A stretch of 64,000 bases of DNA, taken from Sphingobium scionense. GTDB taxonomy: Bacteria; Pseudomonadota; Alphaproteobacteria; Sphingomonadales; Sphingomonadaceae. The DNA lies in the NCBI RefSeq assembly GCF_014197035.1, contig NZ_JACIEU010000016.1:1-64000 (forward strand), written 5' to 3'. Positions 24,725 to 33,748 of this stretch are shown here, one piece after another (positions within the stretch are counted from its first letter, which is position 1; every line of letters begins with the position of its first letter). The notes below the pieces were generated by a model that was not told the origin of the DNA, ran no database searches, and saw only the letters and a list, made by a program, of their open reading frames with translations. A program made the position numbers and the translations under genes.

Positions 24725-25689
24725 TTCAGCCCCTCGAGATAATGGGCAATGGCAATGGCCTCCTGCTCGGACAGCTGGGGATAGGCGGGCATGCGCGCGC
24801 CTGGCTTTGCGATCTGGGGCGCACGGATGAAGGCGGCGATATTGGCGGTGGTCGGTGGCAATATCCCGGCCCCCAGCGTCCGCCTTTGCCCGAAACGGCT
24901 AAGGTCAGGCCCGATTGCCGCATGATGCGCGGTTCCCCGGATGGCATGGCAGGCGCCGCAGCCATGCGCATCGAAGAGGGACTGGCCCCTCGATGGGACC
25001 AGGCCCTTGCCGGCGCCGCGCGCGCCCGCCAGCCATGCGTCGAAATCCGCTGGGTTCATGGCGATCACGTCGAAGGCCATCAGCGCGTGCGACAGGCCGC
25101 AAAACTCCGCGCAAACGCCCCGGAAGCGGCCGGCCTTTTCGGCGCGCACGACCAGCCTGTTGGTCCGTCCGGGGATCATGTCCATCTTGCCGGCAAGACC
25201 GGGAATCCAGAAACTGTGGATCACGTCCTGCGCGCCGAGTTCAAGGATCACCGTCCGCCCCACGGGAAGGCGGATCTCATTGGCAGAAACAAGTCCAGGC
25301 CCGGCGCGTGACGCCCCATAAGCGACCCGCCACCAGAATTGCTCGCCCTCGACCCGAATGGTGAGGTCGCCAGGCGCCGTGTCGCGCGGGCGCATGGCAG
25401 GCAAAGCGTAGAGAAGCAGCGCGCCAAGGATCAGGGCCGGGCCGATGGCGCCCAGCCACAGGATGATCCGCATGCCGCCATGATGGCTGAGCGCCCCTTC
25501 CGGAGCGCGAAGCGCGCGAACATAGATGAGGACCATGACCGTCACGATGATCGCCGCACCGATGGTCAACAGGATCGCCATCTCGCGCACCTGCCGTGCT
25601 TCGGCGCCGAAGACATGGAGGGCCGACTGATGCGCATTGCAGGCGCCAAGGCCGAGCAGCGAAATGGTCCAGAGCCATGGATTGCGCAT
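24721..25689 (-). CDS. cytochrome c oxidase subunit II with C-terminal cytochrome c, lipoprotein
   Basis: 322 residues from the ATG at 25689. The signal MRNPWLWTISLLGLGAC is a lipobox. Two membrane helices follow, then the CuA domain with HSFWIPGL and CAEFCGLSHALM (C-x3-C-x3-H-x2-M). A cytochrome c domain with CGACH is fused at the C-terminus, as in caa3 oxidases. It accepts electrons and passes them to heme a in the fused subunit I. It is the first gene of the operon and diverges from the DUF2231/sorbosone dehydrogenase pair by 186 bp. Confidence 0.94.
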   Translation of the reverse strand: MRNPWLWTISLLGLGACNAHQSALHVFGAEARQVREMAILLTIGAAIIVTVMVLIYVRALRAPEGALSHHGGMRIILWLGAIGPALILGALLLYALPAMRPRDTAPGDLTIRVEGEQFWWRVAYGASRAGPGLVSANEIRLPVGRTVILELGAQDVIHSFWIPGLAGKMDMIPGRTNRLVVRAEKAGRFRGVCAEFCGLSHALMAFDVIAMNPADFDAWLAGARGAGKGLVPSRGQSLFDAHGCGACHAIRGTAHHAAIGPDLSRFGQRRTLGAGILPPTTANIAAFIRAPQIAKPGARMPAYPQLSEQEAIAIAHYLEGLK

Positions 25690-25875
25690 TGCGCCCGCGT
25701 CACCCCTTTTGCGCCGCATCCTATGTGCAGCGTCTTTCGTGCCAACACGCGAAGCGGCATCCGGTTCAAACATTTCTGTTTCGCAACAAGTGGATGAATT
25801 GCTGGTGTCGGCGAAACCAAAAGCCAGCCGGCGCATTGGCGAGGGATCGTTCTTGCTTCGACAAGGAGACCTGTC

Positions 25876-26304
25876 TTGCCCAGCGCCCCGCCGCGCACCC
25901 GGCCCCTGCTCCATCCGCTTCACGGCCTGCTGCTCGCCTGGCCGGTCGCCCTCTTTCCCGCTGCCCTGCTGTCGGACATCACCTATCTCAACAGCGCGGA
26001 AATCCAGTGGAGCAATTTTTCGGCCTGGCTGATCACCGGCGCACTGATCGGCGGCGGCCTGGTACTGCTATGGGCTTTGATCGCGCTGGCGCGCGCCAAA
26101 GGGCCGGCACGCCGACAGCATGGCCTTTATCTGCTGCTATTGGCGCTGATGTGGGCCTGCGGGCTCATCAACGCCTTCCAGCATAGCCGCGACGGCTGGA
26201 GTTCGGTCGGGACCATCGGGCTCATTCTCTCCCTCCTCAGCAGCCTGGCTGCCCTTGCCGCGGGCTGGACGGCCTTCGCGGGTTATCGGGAGGTTCGGCC
26301 ATGA
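25876..26304 (+). CDS. DUF2231-like membrane protein
   Basis: 142 residues with four membrane helices. It starts at TTG, which is supported by AAGGAGA 7 nt upstream. The N-terminal RPLLHPLHGLLLAWPVALFPAALLSDI carries the HPLHG motif typical of DUF2231 proteins, with two His residues that might bind heme. It overlaps the sorbosone-type dehydrogenase gene by 4 bp. A role as membrane electron acceptor or anchor for that enzyme is plausible but inferred. Confidence 0.78.
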   Translation: MPSAPPRTRPLLHPLHGLLLAWPVALFPAALLSDITYLNSAEIQWSNFSAWLITGALIGGGLVLLWALIALARAKGPARRQHGLYLLLLALMWACGLINAFQHSRDGWSSVGTIGLILSLLSSLAALAAGWTAFAGYREVRP

Positions 26305-27596
26305 CCGTGCGTGGCTTCATCCTGAGCGCCGGTCTCCTGGCGCTTGCCGCCTGCGGGCGTAGCCAGCCTGGCCTTGACCAGACCGGCGACCGGCCGGAAC
26401 TGCCCGATCAGCGCCAGACATTGCTGCCGCCGATGAAAATCGCGACGCCCGCTGGCTGGGAGAATGAAAAGCCGACGGCACCGGCCGGCTTTAGCGTGAC
26501 GGCCTTTGCCACGGGGCTCGCCATTCCGCGCCAGATGCTGGTGCTGCCCAATGGCGACATTCTGGTGGCGGAAGGGTCAGGGGGATCGGCCCCTGCCCTG
26601 CGGCCCAAGGATGTCATCGCGACCCAGATCAAGGCCATGGGGAAGACATCGGTAAAGGGTGGCAATCGCATCACCCTGCTGCGCGATGCCGATGGCGATG
26701 GCCGCGCCGAATTGCGCAGTGCGCTCATCACCGGATTGAATGCGCCCTATGGCCTCGCCCTGGTCGAGGGCCAGCTCTATGTCGCGACACAGGACGCGCT
26801 GCTGCGCTTTCCCTATCACGAGGGCGAGACGCGCATCACCACGCCGGGCGTCGAAGTGACCAGATTGCCCTCGCGCATCAATCATCACTGGACCAAGTCG
26901 CTGGCAGCTGGCCCGGACGGATCGAAACTCTATGTCGGTATCGGCTCCAACAGCAATGTCGGCGAACGCGGCATGGCGGTGGAGGAAGATCGTGCCGTCA
27001 TCTGGGAGGTTGATCGCCAGTCCGGCATGCATCGCACCTATGCCTCGGGCATCCGCAATCCGACAGCCCTTGCAGTTGAGCCGCAGACGCGCCGGCTCTG
27101 GGCCGTGGTGAACGAACGCGATGAGCTCGGACCGCAACTGGTGCCCGATTATATGACTGCGGTTCGCCCCGGGGCCTTCTATGGCTGGCCATACAGCTAT
27201 TGGGGACAGAATGTCGATCCGCGGGTGCGTCCGCAGCAGCCCGATATGGTGCGACGCGCGATCCGGCCCGATTATGCCCTGGGATCCCATGTCGCGGCAC
27301 TCGGTATCAGCTTTGCAACCGGCGCCGGTCTTGGCCCGGCCTATGCGCAGGGCGCCTTCGTCGGGCAGCATGGCAGCTGGAACAGGCAGGATCTGGCCGG
27401 CTACAAGGTGGTCTTCATTCCCTTCGCCAATGGTCGGCCCGCCGGCAAGCCCCAGGACTTCCTGACCGGGTTCATCAAGGATGGACATGCGCGCGGACGT
27501 CCGGTGGGCGTCAGTTATGATCCGGTCCATGGCGCGCTCCTGGTCGCCGATGACCTGTCCAACAGCGTCTGGCGGATTGCCCCAACCCGTCGCTGA
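26301..27596 (+). CDS. sorbosone dehydrogenase-family PQQ-dependent lipoprotein
   Basis: 431 residues. The signal MTVRGFILSAGLLALAAC ends in a lipobox. The body is a six-bladed propeller of the soluble glucose/sorbosone dehydrogenase type: GFSVTAFATGLAIPRQMLVLPNGDILVAEG, the GLNAPYGLAL blade, LYVGIGSNSNVGERG, YASGIRNPTALA and GAFYGWPYSYWG. The GNRITLLRDADGDG piece and FVGQHGSWNR are also characteristic. It should oxidise an aldose or aldehyde in the periplasm with PQQ; no PQQ synthesis genes are present here. It lies directly across from the oxidase operon. Confidence 0.9.
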   Translation: MTVRGFILSAGLLALAACGRSQPGLDQTGDRPELPDQRQTLLPPMKIATPAGWENEKPTAPAGFSVTAFATGLAIPRQMLVLPNGDILVAEGSGGSAPALRPKDVIATQIKAMGKTSVKGGNRITLLRDADGDGRAELRSALITGLNAPYGLALVEGQLYVATQDALLRFPYHEGETRITTPGVEVTRLPSRINHHWTKSLAAGPDGSKLYVGIGSNSNVGERGMAVEEDRAVIWEVDRQSGMHRTYASGIRNPTALAVEPQTRRLWAVVNERDELGPQLVPDYMTAVRPGAFYGWPYSYWGQNVDPRVRPQQPDMVRRAIRPDYALGSHVAALGISFATGAGLGPAYAQGAFVGQHGSWNRQDLAGYKVVFIPFANGRPAGKPQDFLTGFIKDGHARGRPVGVSYDPVHGALLVADDLSNSVWRIAPTRR

Positions 27597-27624
27597 CATG
27601 AGGCAAAGGGCAAGGAGAGAGAAA

Positions 27625-27852
27625 ATGGAGAAACGACAGGAAGACGGCGAAACGGTGACCCATCTCTCGAAAGTCGAGGCGCGCAGCGGATCGCGTACCA
27701 CCGTGACCCGGTCCATATTGGTAACAAGCCTCGCGCTCGTCATTGCGGTTCTGCTCATCGTGGTTGCGATCGGCTATTTCAGAGCTGACAAGACCGGCGC
27801 AGACGAGGTCAATAGCGACAACAGTTCGCAAACAACGTCGGCGCCAAACTGA
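27625..27852 (+). CDS. small single-pass membrane protein
   Basis: 75 residues: a charged N-terminal half (MEKRQEDGETVTHLSKVEAR), one hydrophobic helix (ILVTSLALVIAVLLIVVAIGYF) and a polar tail rich in Ser, Asn and Thr. AAGGAGAG precedes the ATG by 6 nt. It follows the sorbosone dehydrogenase gene by 28 bp and may share its mRNA. No family recognised. Confidence 0.68.
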   Translation: MEKRQEDGETVTHLSKVEARSGSRTTVTRSILVTSLALVIAVLLIVVAIGYFRADKTGADEVNSDNSSQTTSAPN

Positions 27853-28116
27853 CGTAACCGACATGACACTCGCCAGCAAATCCATCGCGATGGACGCACT
27901 GGCAAGGTGGATTGGCGACAAACTGCCCTGATCATTGCGGGCGGCCATCAATCGGGCAAAGGCCCGTCCTTTCCATGGAGCGCTTCATCGCGCATGCTGC
28001 CGCACCCGCTGTTGGTTCGACGGACATTTTGCGGCCGATTTTCAGGCGAGGCTTCCTGTCGCGACGGATCATGTGCGGGGTCTTCCGCGTTCATGGAGCA
28101 AGCAAAAAGGACAGAG

Positions 28117-30363
28117 ATGATGCTTGCCAACGCCCGCCGTGAAATCCTGACCCGCCCGATCTTCTCCCTCGTCGAGGCAGCCTTGCCCGCCCTTTCCGCT
28201 ACGGAGAGCGAAGCGATCGAGGCTGGCAACAGCTGGTGGGACGCCGCCCTCTTTACCGGCAATCCGGATTGGGATCAGCTCCTTGCCGTGCCGCCCGCCC
28301 GGCTGACCGATGCGGAGCAGGCCTTCATGAATGGCCCCGTCGAACAGCTGTGCGGCATGATCGACGACTGGCGCATGACCTGGGAAACGCACGACCTGTC
28401 GCAGGAAGCCTGGGACTATCTCAAGCAGGAAAAATTCTTCGGCATCATCATTCCCGAGGAACATGGCGGCCTTGGCTTTTCCAATTTCGCCCATAGCGAG
28501 ATTGTCCGCAAGATCGCGACCCGATCCGTGTCCGCAGCCGTCACCGCCATGGTTCCCAACAGCCTGGGTCCGGGCGAACTCATCCTGCGCTTCGGGACCA
28601 AGGAGCAGCAGCGTTACTGGCTGCCGCGGCTGGCAGATGGTCGCGAAATTCCCGCTTTCGGCCTGACCAGTCCCGAAGCCGGCTCCGATGCGGCGGCGAT
28701 GATCGACGAAGGCGTCATTTGCAAGGGGCAGTGGGACGGCGAGGAGGTGGTGGGCATCCGCCTCAACTGGCGCAAGCGCTATATCACCCTGGGTCCGGTC
28801 GCGACCTTGCTGGGCCTCGCCTTCAAGCTGCGCGATCCCGATCATCTGCTGGGCGGTCAGGAGGAGATCGGGATCACGGTCGCGCTGGTGCCTACCGACC
28901 TGCCCGGCGTGTCGATCGGGCGCCGGCATATCCCCTCGATGCAAAGTTTCCAGAACGGCCCCAATGAGGGCCATGACGTGTTCATCCCGCTCGACAACAT
29001 CATCGGCGGCCCGGATCGCGTCGGCCAGGGCTGGAAAATGCTGATGAGCGCGCTGGCGGCCGGTCGCGGCATTTCCCTGCCCTCCCTGTCTGCCGCCGCC
29101 GGCGCCTTTGCGGCCCATACGACCGGTGCCTATGCGCGGGTGCGCTCCCAGTTCAACCTGCCGATCGGCAAGTTCGAGGGGATACAGGAGCGGCTGGCGC
29201 GGATCGCGGCCAATGCCTATCTGCTCGATGGCGCGCGCCGCCTGACCTGCGCGGGGCTCGATCAGGGGAACCACCCCGCCGTCATTTCCTCGATCCTCAA
29301 GCTCCACGCGACCGAACGCATGCGGACCGTCATCAACGACGCGATGGACGTGCATGGCGGCAAGGGCGTAATCGACGGACCCAATAATTATCTCGGCAAC
29401 CAGTATCGCGCGATCCCGGTCGGCATCACGGTCGAGGGCGCCAATATCCTCACCCGCAGCTTGATGGTGTTTGGCCAGGGTGCGATCCGCTCCCACCCCT
29501 ATCTGCTCAAGGAGATCCGTGCGGTTGCAGATGCCAATCGCGGGCGCGCGCTGGCGCAGTTCGACGATGTGCTGTGGAAGCATGTCGGCCACGCGCTCAA
29601 GACCGCGATCCGCGCCTTCGCGCGCAATTGGACCGGCGGCCTGTTTGCGCCGGCGCCCAAGGCCGGGCGCGCGACCCGCTATTATCGCCAGATGAGCCGC
29701 TACGCCGCAGCCTTTGCGTTCATATCCGACATTGCCTTCCTGACCCTGGGCGGCGAGCTCAAGCGGCGGGAACTCCTCTCTGCCCGGCTGGGCGACATCC
29801 TGTCGGAACTCTATCTTCTTTCCGGCGCGCTCAAGCGGTGGGAGGATGAAGGGCGCCAGGATGATGACCTTCCCCTGCTCGCCTGGTGCATGGACAGCGG
29901 CTTTGCCACGATCGAACAAAGGTTCGTCGAGATCATCGAGAATTTCCCCGCGCGGCCCGTGGGCTGGATGCTGCGCCTGTTCATCCTCCCCTTTGGCCGC
30001 CGTCGCCATGGCCCGACCGACCGGACCATCCGTCAGTGCGCGCAGATCATCCTGGAACCCTGCCCAGCGCGCGAACGGCTGATCGACAATGTGTTCATCG
30101 GCGGCCCGGAAGAACCCGTCGCCCGCCTGACCGAAGCCTTTCGCCTGATGGTCGACACCCAGCCGATCCATGACCGGCTGCGCAAGGCGCGGATCAAGGA
30201 TTGGGCCAAGGCGCGCGAGCGCGGCCTGCTGTCGAGCGCAGAACTGGCGCAGCTTGAAGAGGCCGATCGCGCGGTCGCGGACGTCATCGCCGTGGATGAT
30301 TTTGCACCCGAGGAGCTGCGGCGCAATGCTGCTGCATCGGATCTGGCGCAGGCCGCCGAATGA
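28117..30363 (+). CDS. fadE: long-form acyl-CoA dehydrogenase (FadE-like)
   Basis: Catalyses the first, FAD-dependent step of fatty-acid beta-oxidation. 748 residues, the large FadE size with an extra C-terminal domain. The ATG at 28117 follows AAAAGGA. Landmarks are IIPEEHGGLGFSNFAHSE, GLTSPEAGSDAA, the GQEEIGITVALVPTDLPGV segment, VRSQFNLPIGKFEGIQE and DVHGGKGVIDGPNNYLGN. The stop overlaps the thiolase start (ATGA), so it is the first of a coupled operon fadE-thiolase-fadJ-acetyl-CoA hydrolase. The large frame upstream of 28117 is read-through and lacks a ribosome site. Confidence 0.93.
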   Translation: MMLANARREILTRPIFSLVEAALPALSATESEAIEAGNSWWDAALFTGNPDWDQLLAVPPARLTDAEQAFMNGPVEQLCGMIDDWRMTWETHDLSQEAWDYLKQEKFFGIIIPEEHGGLGFSNFAHSEIVRKIATRSVSAAVTAMVPNSLGPGELILRFGTKEQQRYWLPRLADGREIPAFGLTSPEAGSDAAAMIDEGVICKGQWDGEEVVGIRLNWRKRYITLGPVATLLGLAFKLRDPDHLLGGQEEIGITVALVPTDLPGVSIGRRHIPSMQSFQNGPNEGHDVFIPLDNIIGGPDRVGQGWKMLMSALAAGRGISLPSLSAAAGAFAAHTTGAYARVRSQFNLPIGKFEGIQERLARIAANAYLLDGARRLTCAGLDQGNHPAVISSILKLHATERMRTVINDAMDVHGGKGVIDGPNNYLGNQYRAIPVGITVEGANILTRSLMVFGQGAIRSHPYLLKEIRAVADANRGRALAQFDDVLWKHVGHALKTAIRAFARNWTGGLFAPAPKAGRATRYYRQMSRYAAAFAFISDIAFLTLGGELKRRELLSARLGDILSELYLLSGALKRWEDEGRQDDDLPLLAWCMDSGFATIEQRFVEIIENFPARPVGWMLRLFILPFGRRRHGPTDRTIRQCAQIILEPCPARERLIDNVFIGGPEEPVARLTEAFRLMVDTQPIHDRLRKARIKDWAKARERGLLSSAELAQLEEADRAVADVIAVDDFAPEELRRNAAASDLAQAAE

Positions 30364-31646
30364 GCCGCCCGGTCTATATTGTCGATGGCGCCCGCACGCC
30401 GTTTCTCAAAGCGCGCGGCGGCCCCGGCCCCTTCACGCCTGTCGACCTGGCCGTGCAATGTGGGCGCCCGCTCCTGCTGAGGCAGAAATTTGCCCCCACG
30501 GATTTCGATCAGGTCATATTGGGGTGCGTCAATGTCATCGCCGATGAAGCCAATCCGGCGCGCGTCGCTGCCCTGCGTCTGGGCTGCGGGACGCAGACGA
30601 CCGCCTTTACCGTTCAAATCAATTGCGGTTCGGGCATGCAGTCGATGGACACGGCCTACCGCTATATCGCCGATGGCGGCAGCAACCTCATCCTGGCCGG
30701 CGGTGCCGAAGCGCTCAGTCACGCCCCCCTCGTGTTTCGGCAGGATGCCGTCGAATGGTTTGCCGCGATGCAGGGCGACAAGGGCAGCCCCCTGGCCTCG
30801 CTGAAAGCGGCCAGCGGATTTCGCCCCGACTTCCTCAAGCCCATCATCGGGCTGGAACGCGGCCTCACTGATCCCATCACCGATCTGGGCATGGGCCAGA
30901 CCGCGGAAATATTGGCGCACCTCTTCTCCATAACGCGGGCGGAAGCAGATGCTTATGCGGTCGAAAGCCACAAGCGTCTTGCCAGGGCGCAGGCGGAGGG
31001 ATGGCTGGAGGGGGAAGTTGTACCCGCGTTTGCCAAGGATGGAACCGTCCATTCCCGGGATGATGGCGTGCGGCCCGACAGCAGTACAGAGAAGCTCGCG
31101 ACACTGAAGCCGGTTTTCGAGCGTCCTTATGGGAAGGTCACGGCGGGCAATAGTTCGCAGATCAGCGACGGCGCCTGTTGGACCATCCTCGCCTCGCAAG
31201 AGGCCGTCGAACGCCATGGCCTTATGCCCCGCGCGCGGATCGTCGACAGCCAGTGGTCGGCGCTTGATCCCGCCATCATGGGCCTGGGTCCGGTGCTCGC
31301 TTCGACGGCACTTCTCAAACGCAACGGTCATGCATTGGCAGACATCGATCTGTGGGAATTGAATGAAGCCTTCGCTGCGCAGGTGCTGGCATGTCTTGCG
31401 GCATGGGAGGACGAGGCATTCTGTCGCACCATATTGGGCCTTGAAGGGGCAGCCGGGCGCATCGATCCCTTGCGCCTCAATGTCGATGGCGGCGCGATTT
31501 CCCTGGGGCATCCCGTGGGCACGAGCGGCACACGGATCGCGCTGCATCTTGTCCAGGCGATGGAGCGGCTCGGGCTCAAGCGCGGCATCGCCACCGAATG
31601 TATCGGCGGCGGTCAGGGCGGCTCCATGTTGATCGAACGGCTGTGA
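30360..31646 (+). CDS. fadI: acetyl-CoA C-acyltransferase (thiolase, FadI-like)
   Basis: 428 residues. Cleaves 3-ketoacyl-CoA, the last beta-oxidation step. NCGSGMQSMDTAYRY carries the active Cys, ELNEAFAAQVLACLA is the second signature, GGAISLGHPVGTSGTR has the catalytic His, and CIGGGQGGSMLIERL the second Cys. The length and the FadI-like insertion (residues ~120-200) point to the trifunctional-partner type rather than a biosynthetic PhaA. It overlaps fadE upstream and lies 8 bp before fadJ. Confidence 0.94.
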   Translation: MSRPVYIVDGARTPFLKARGGPGPFTPVDLAVQCGRPLLLRQKFAPTDFDQVILGCVNVIADEANPARVAALRLGCGTQTTAFTVQINCGSGMQSMDTAYRYIADGGSNLILAGGAEALSHAPLVFRQDAVEWFAAMQGDKGSPLASLKAASGFRPDFLKPIIGLERGLTDPITDLGMGQTAEILAHLFSITRAEADAYAVESHKRLARAQAEGWLEGEVVPAFAKDGTVHSRDDGVRPDSSTEKLATLKPVFERPYGKVTAGNSSQISDGACWTILASQEAVERHGLMPRARIVDSQWSALDPAIMGLGPVLASTALLKRNGHALADIDLWELNEAFAAQVLACLAAWEDEAFCRTILGLEGAAGRIDPLRLNVDGGAISLGHPVGTSGTRIALHLVQAMERLGLKRGIATECIGGGQGGSMLIERL

Positions 31647-31654
31647 AGGAGGCC

Positions 31655-33748
31655 ATGATGAACGATCCTGTCTGGTCCTTTCTTGCCGATCGCGATCTGG
31701 AGACCGGTCCCGCGTCCCATCGCGCGGAGGCCCTGCATCATTGGCGCTTCACGCGCGACGCCCATGACATTGGCTGGGCTATCCTCGATCAGCAGGGAAC
31801 GGACACCAATCTGCTGTCCCAAGCCGTGCTCGAGGAGCTTGACCATATACTCGACATGATCGCCGACCGGGCGCCCAGGGCGCTGGTCATTCGATCAGGC
31901 AAGAAACAGGGGTTTCTCGCCGGCGCGGATATCAGCGAATTTCGTGACATGCGCGACGAGGCGATGGTGCGCGACCGGATCGCCGCCGCACATGCTATCG
32001 TCGACCGTCTCGAAGCGCTGACCTTTCCAACCATTGCGGTCATGCACGGCTATGCCATGGGTGGCGGCCTCGAGGTCGCCCTGGCATGTAAACAGCGCAT
32101 CGCCATCGAAGGGACAAGGCTCGGCTTCCCCGAAGTGCAGCTTGGCCTTCATCCAGGGCTCGGCGGCACGGCGCGCTTTACCCATTTATGCGATCCGATC
32201 GCGGCGATGGAACTGATGCTGACCGGCAAGTCGATCGATGCTGGGCGCGCGAAAGACATGGAGCTGGTCGATGCGGTCGTCCCTGAACGCCATGTCCACG
32301 CCGCCATCATGGCAGCGGTAGATGGAAACATGGACCAGGGCCGTCAGGCATTGCTGGATCGACTGAAGGACGCCGCGCCAGTCCGCCATCTGACGGCGCG
32401 GCAGATGCGCAGTCGGACGGAAGCCAGAGCACCCTTGGCCCATTATCCCGCGCCCCATGCGCTCATCGACCTGTGGGAGACCCATGGTGGCGACCAGGAG
32501 GCGATGAAACAGGCGGAGATCGCTTCCTTCGCACATCTCATGATGAGCGATAGCGCGCAAAATCTCATCCGCGCCTTTTTCCTGCGCCAGAAGCTCAAGG
32601 CACTGGCTGGGCCGGGCAATGAGGCGATCGCCCATGTCCATGTCATCGGGGCGGGCGCGATGGGCGGCGACATCGCGGCCTGGTGTGCGTGGCGCGGCCT
32701 GCGCACCAGCATCTCCGACTTGAAGCCCGAGCCGATTGGCGCTGCCCTTGGCCGAGCGGCGAAACTGTACGAAAAGCTCGCCCATGGAGATCGGCTCAAG
32801 GTGCGCGATGCGCTGGATCGGTTGATCCCCGACCCGGATGGTGCGGGCATCGCCAAAGCCGACATACTGATCGAGGCGGCCCCGGAAAAGGCCGATCTCA
32901 AGCGCACCCTCTATGCGAGCGCCGAGCCACGCATGAAGGACGGTGCGATCCTGGCGACCAACACCTCCTCCATTCCCCTGGAGGAATTGCGCGACGGGCT
33001 ACGCCATCCCGAACGGCTGGTCGGCATCCATTTCTTCAATCCCGTGTCGCGGCTCGACCTGGTGGAGGTAATCAGCCATGACGGCGTCAATCCGCAGGTC
33101 GAGGCCAGCGCAAGAGCCTTTGTCGGCATCATCGGCAAGCTGCCGGCCCCCGCCCGCAGCGCCCCCGGCTTCATCGTCAACCGGATCCTTACCCCCTATC
33201 TGGTCGAGGCGATGACGATGATGGACGAGGGCATCGCGCCCGAGACGATCGACAGGGCCGCAATGGATTTCGGCATGCCCATGGGCCCGCTGGAACTTGC
33301 AGATCAGGTCGGCCTCGATATCGGTCTTGCGGTTGCCGACATGCTGAAGCGAGAGCTGGACTGGCCCATGCCTGCCACCCCGCAATGGCTTCATGACAAG
33401 GTTTCGGCGGGTCAGCTGGGTGCGAAGTCCGGGAAAGGCATATATGCCTGGAAGGACGGCCATGCGGTCAAGAGCAACGCCGCCCCGCCGCCGCCGGACA
33501 TGGCGGACCGACTCATCATGCCGATGCTCAACATGGCCGTTGCGGTCCTGCGCGAGAAAGTAACCGACGATCCCGATATCATCGACGCGGCCATGATCTT
33601 CGGCACCGGATTTGCGCCCTTTCGTGGCGGACCGCTCCATTATGCCCGCGCACGCGGGATTGGCAAAGTCAAAGCCGTGCTGGAAGGGCTGCGCGAAGCC
33701 CATGGCGAGCGGTTCCGGCCCGATCCGGGCTGGGACATGCTGCAATGA
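31655..33748 (+). CDS. fadJ: 3-hydroxyacyl-CoA dehydrogenase/enoyl-CoA hydratase (FadJ-like)
   Basis: 697 residues from an ATG right after AAGGAGG. The hydratase half (to ~300) holds GFLAGADISEFRDM, MHGYAMGGGLEVALACKQRI and FPEVQLGLHPGLGGTAR with the two catalytic Glu positions. The dehydrogenase half starts with the NAD motif VIGAGAMGGDIAAWCA and contains HFFNPVSRLDLVEVI (catalytic His) and the C-terminal PMGPLELADQVGLDIG. It partners the thiolase as the beta-oxidation multienzyme. It overlaps the next gene by 4 bp. Confidence 0.94.
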   Translation: MMNDPVWSFLADRDLETGPASHRAEALHHWRFTRDAHDIGWAILDQQGTDTNLLSQAVLEELDHILDMIADRAPRALVIRSGKKQGFLAGADISEFRDMRDEAMVRDRIAAAHAIVDRLEALTFPTIAVMHGYAMGGGLEVALACKQRIAIEGTRLGFPEVQLGLHPGLGGTARFTHLCDPIAAMELMLTGKSIDAGRAKDMELVDAVVPERHVHAAIMAAVDGNMDQGRQALLDRLKDAAPVRHLTARQMRSRTEARAPLAHYPAPHALIDLWETHGGDQEAMKQAEIASFAHLMMSDSAQNLIRAFFLRQKLKALAGPGNEAIAHVHVIGAGAMGGDIAAWCAWRGLRTSISDLKPEPIGAALGRAAKLYEKLAHGDRLKVRDALDRLIPDPDGAGIAKADILIEAAPEKADLKRTLYASAEPRMKDGAILATNTSSIPLEELRDGLRHPERLVGIHFFNPVSRLDLVEVISHDGVNPQVEASARAFVGIIGKLPAPARSAPGFIVNRILTPYLVEAMTMMDEGIAPETIDRAAMDFGMPMGPLELADQVGLDIGLAVADMLKRELDWPMPATPQWLHDKVSAGQLGAKSGKGIYAWKDGHAVKSNAAPPPPDMADRLIMPMLNMAVAVLREKVTDDPDIIDAAMIFGTGFAPFRGGPLHYARARGIGKVKAVLEGLREAHGERFRPDPGWDMLQ

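Noticed and set aside
25689..25876. EcfG-like promoter for the oxidase operon
   Set aside because: The best match (TGAAC-N16-TGTT) has two mismatches, and nothing better lies in the divergent region.
28069..30171. 700-codon minus-strand open frame
   Set aside because: Antisense to fadE, which has full family motifs; composition is typical of a shadow frame.
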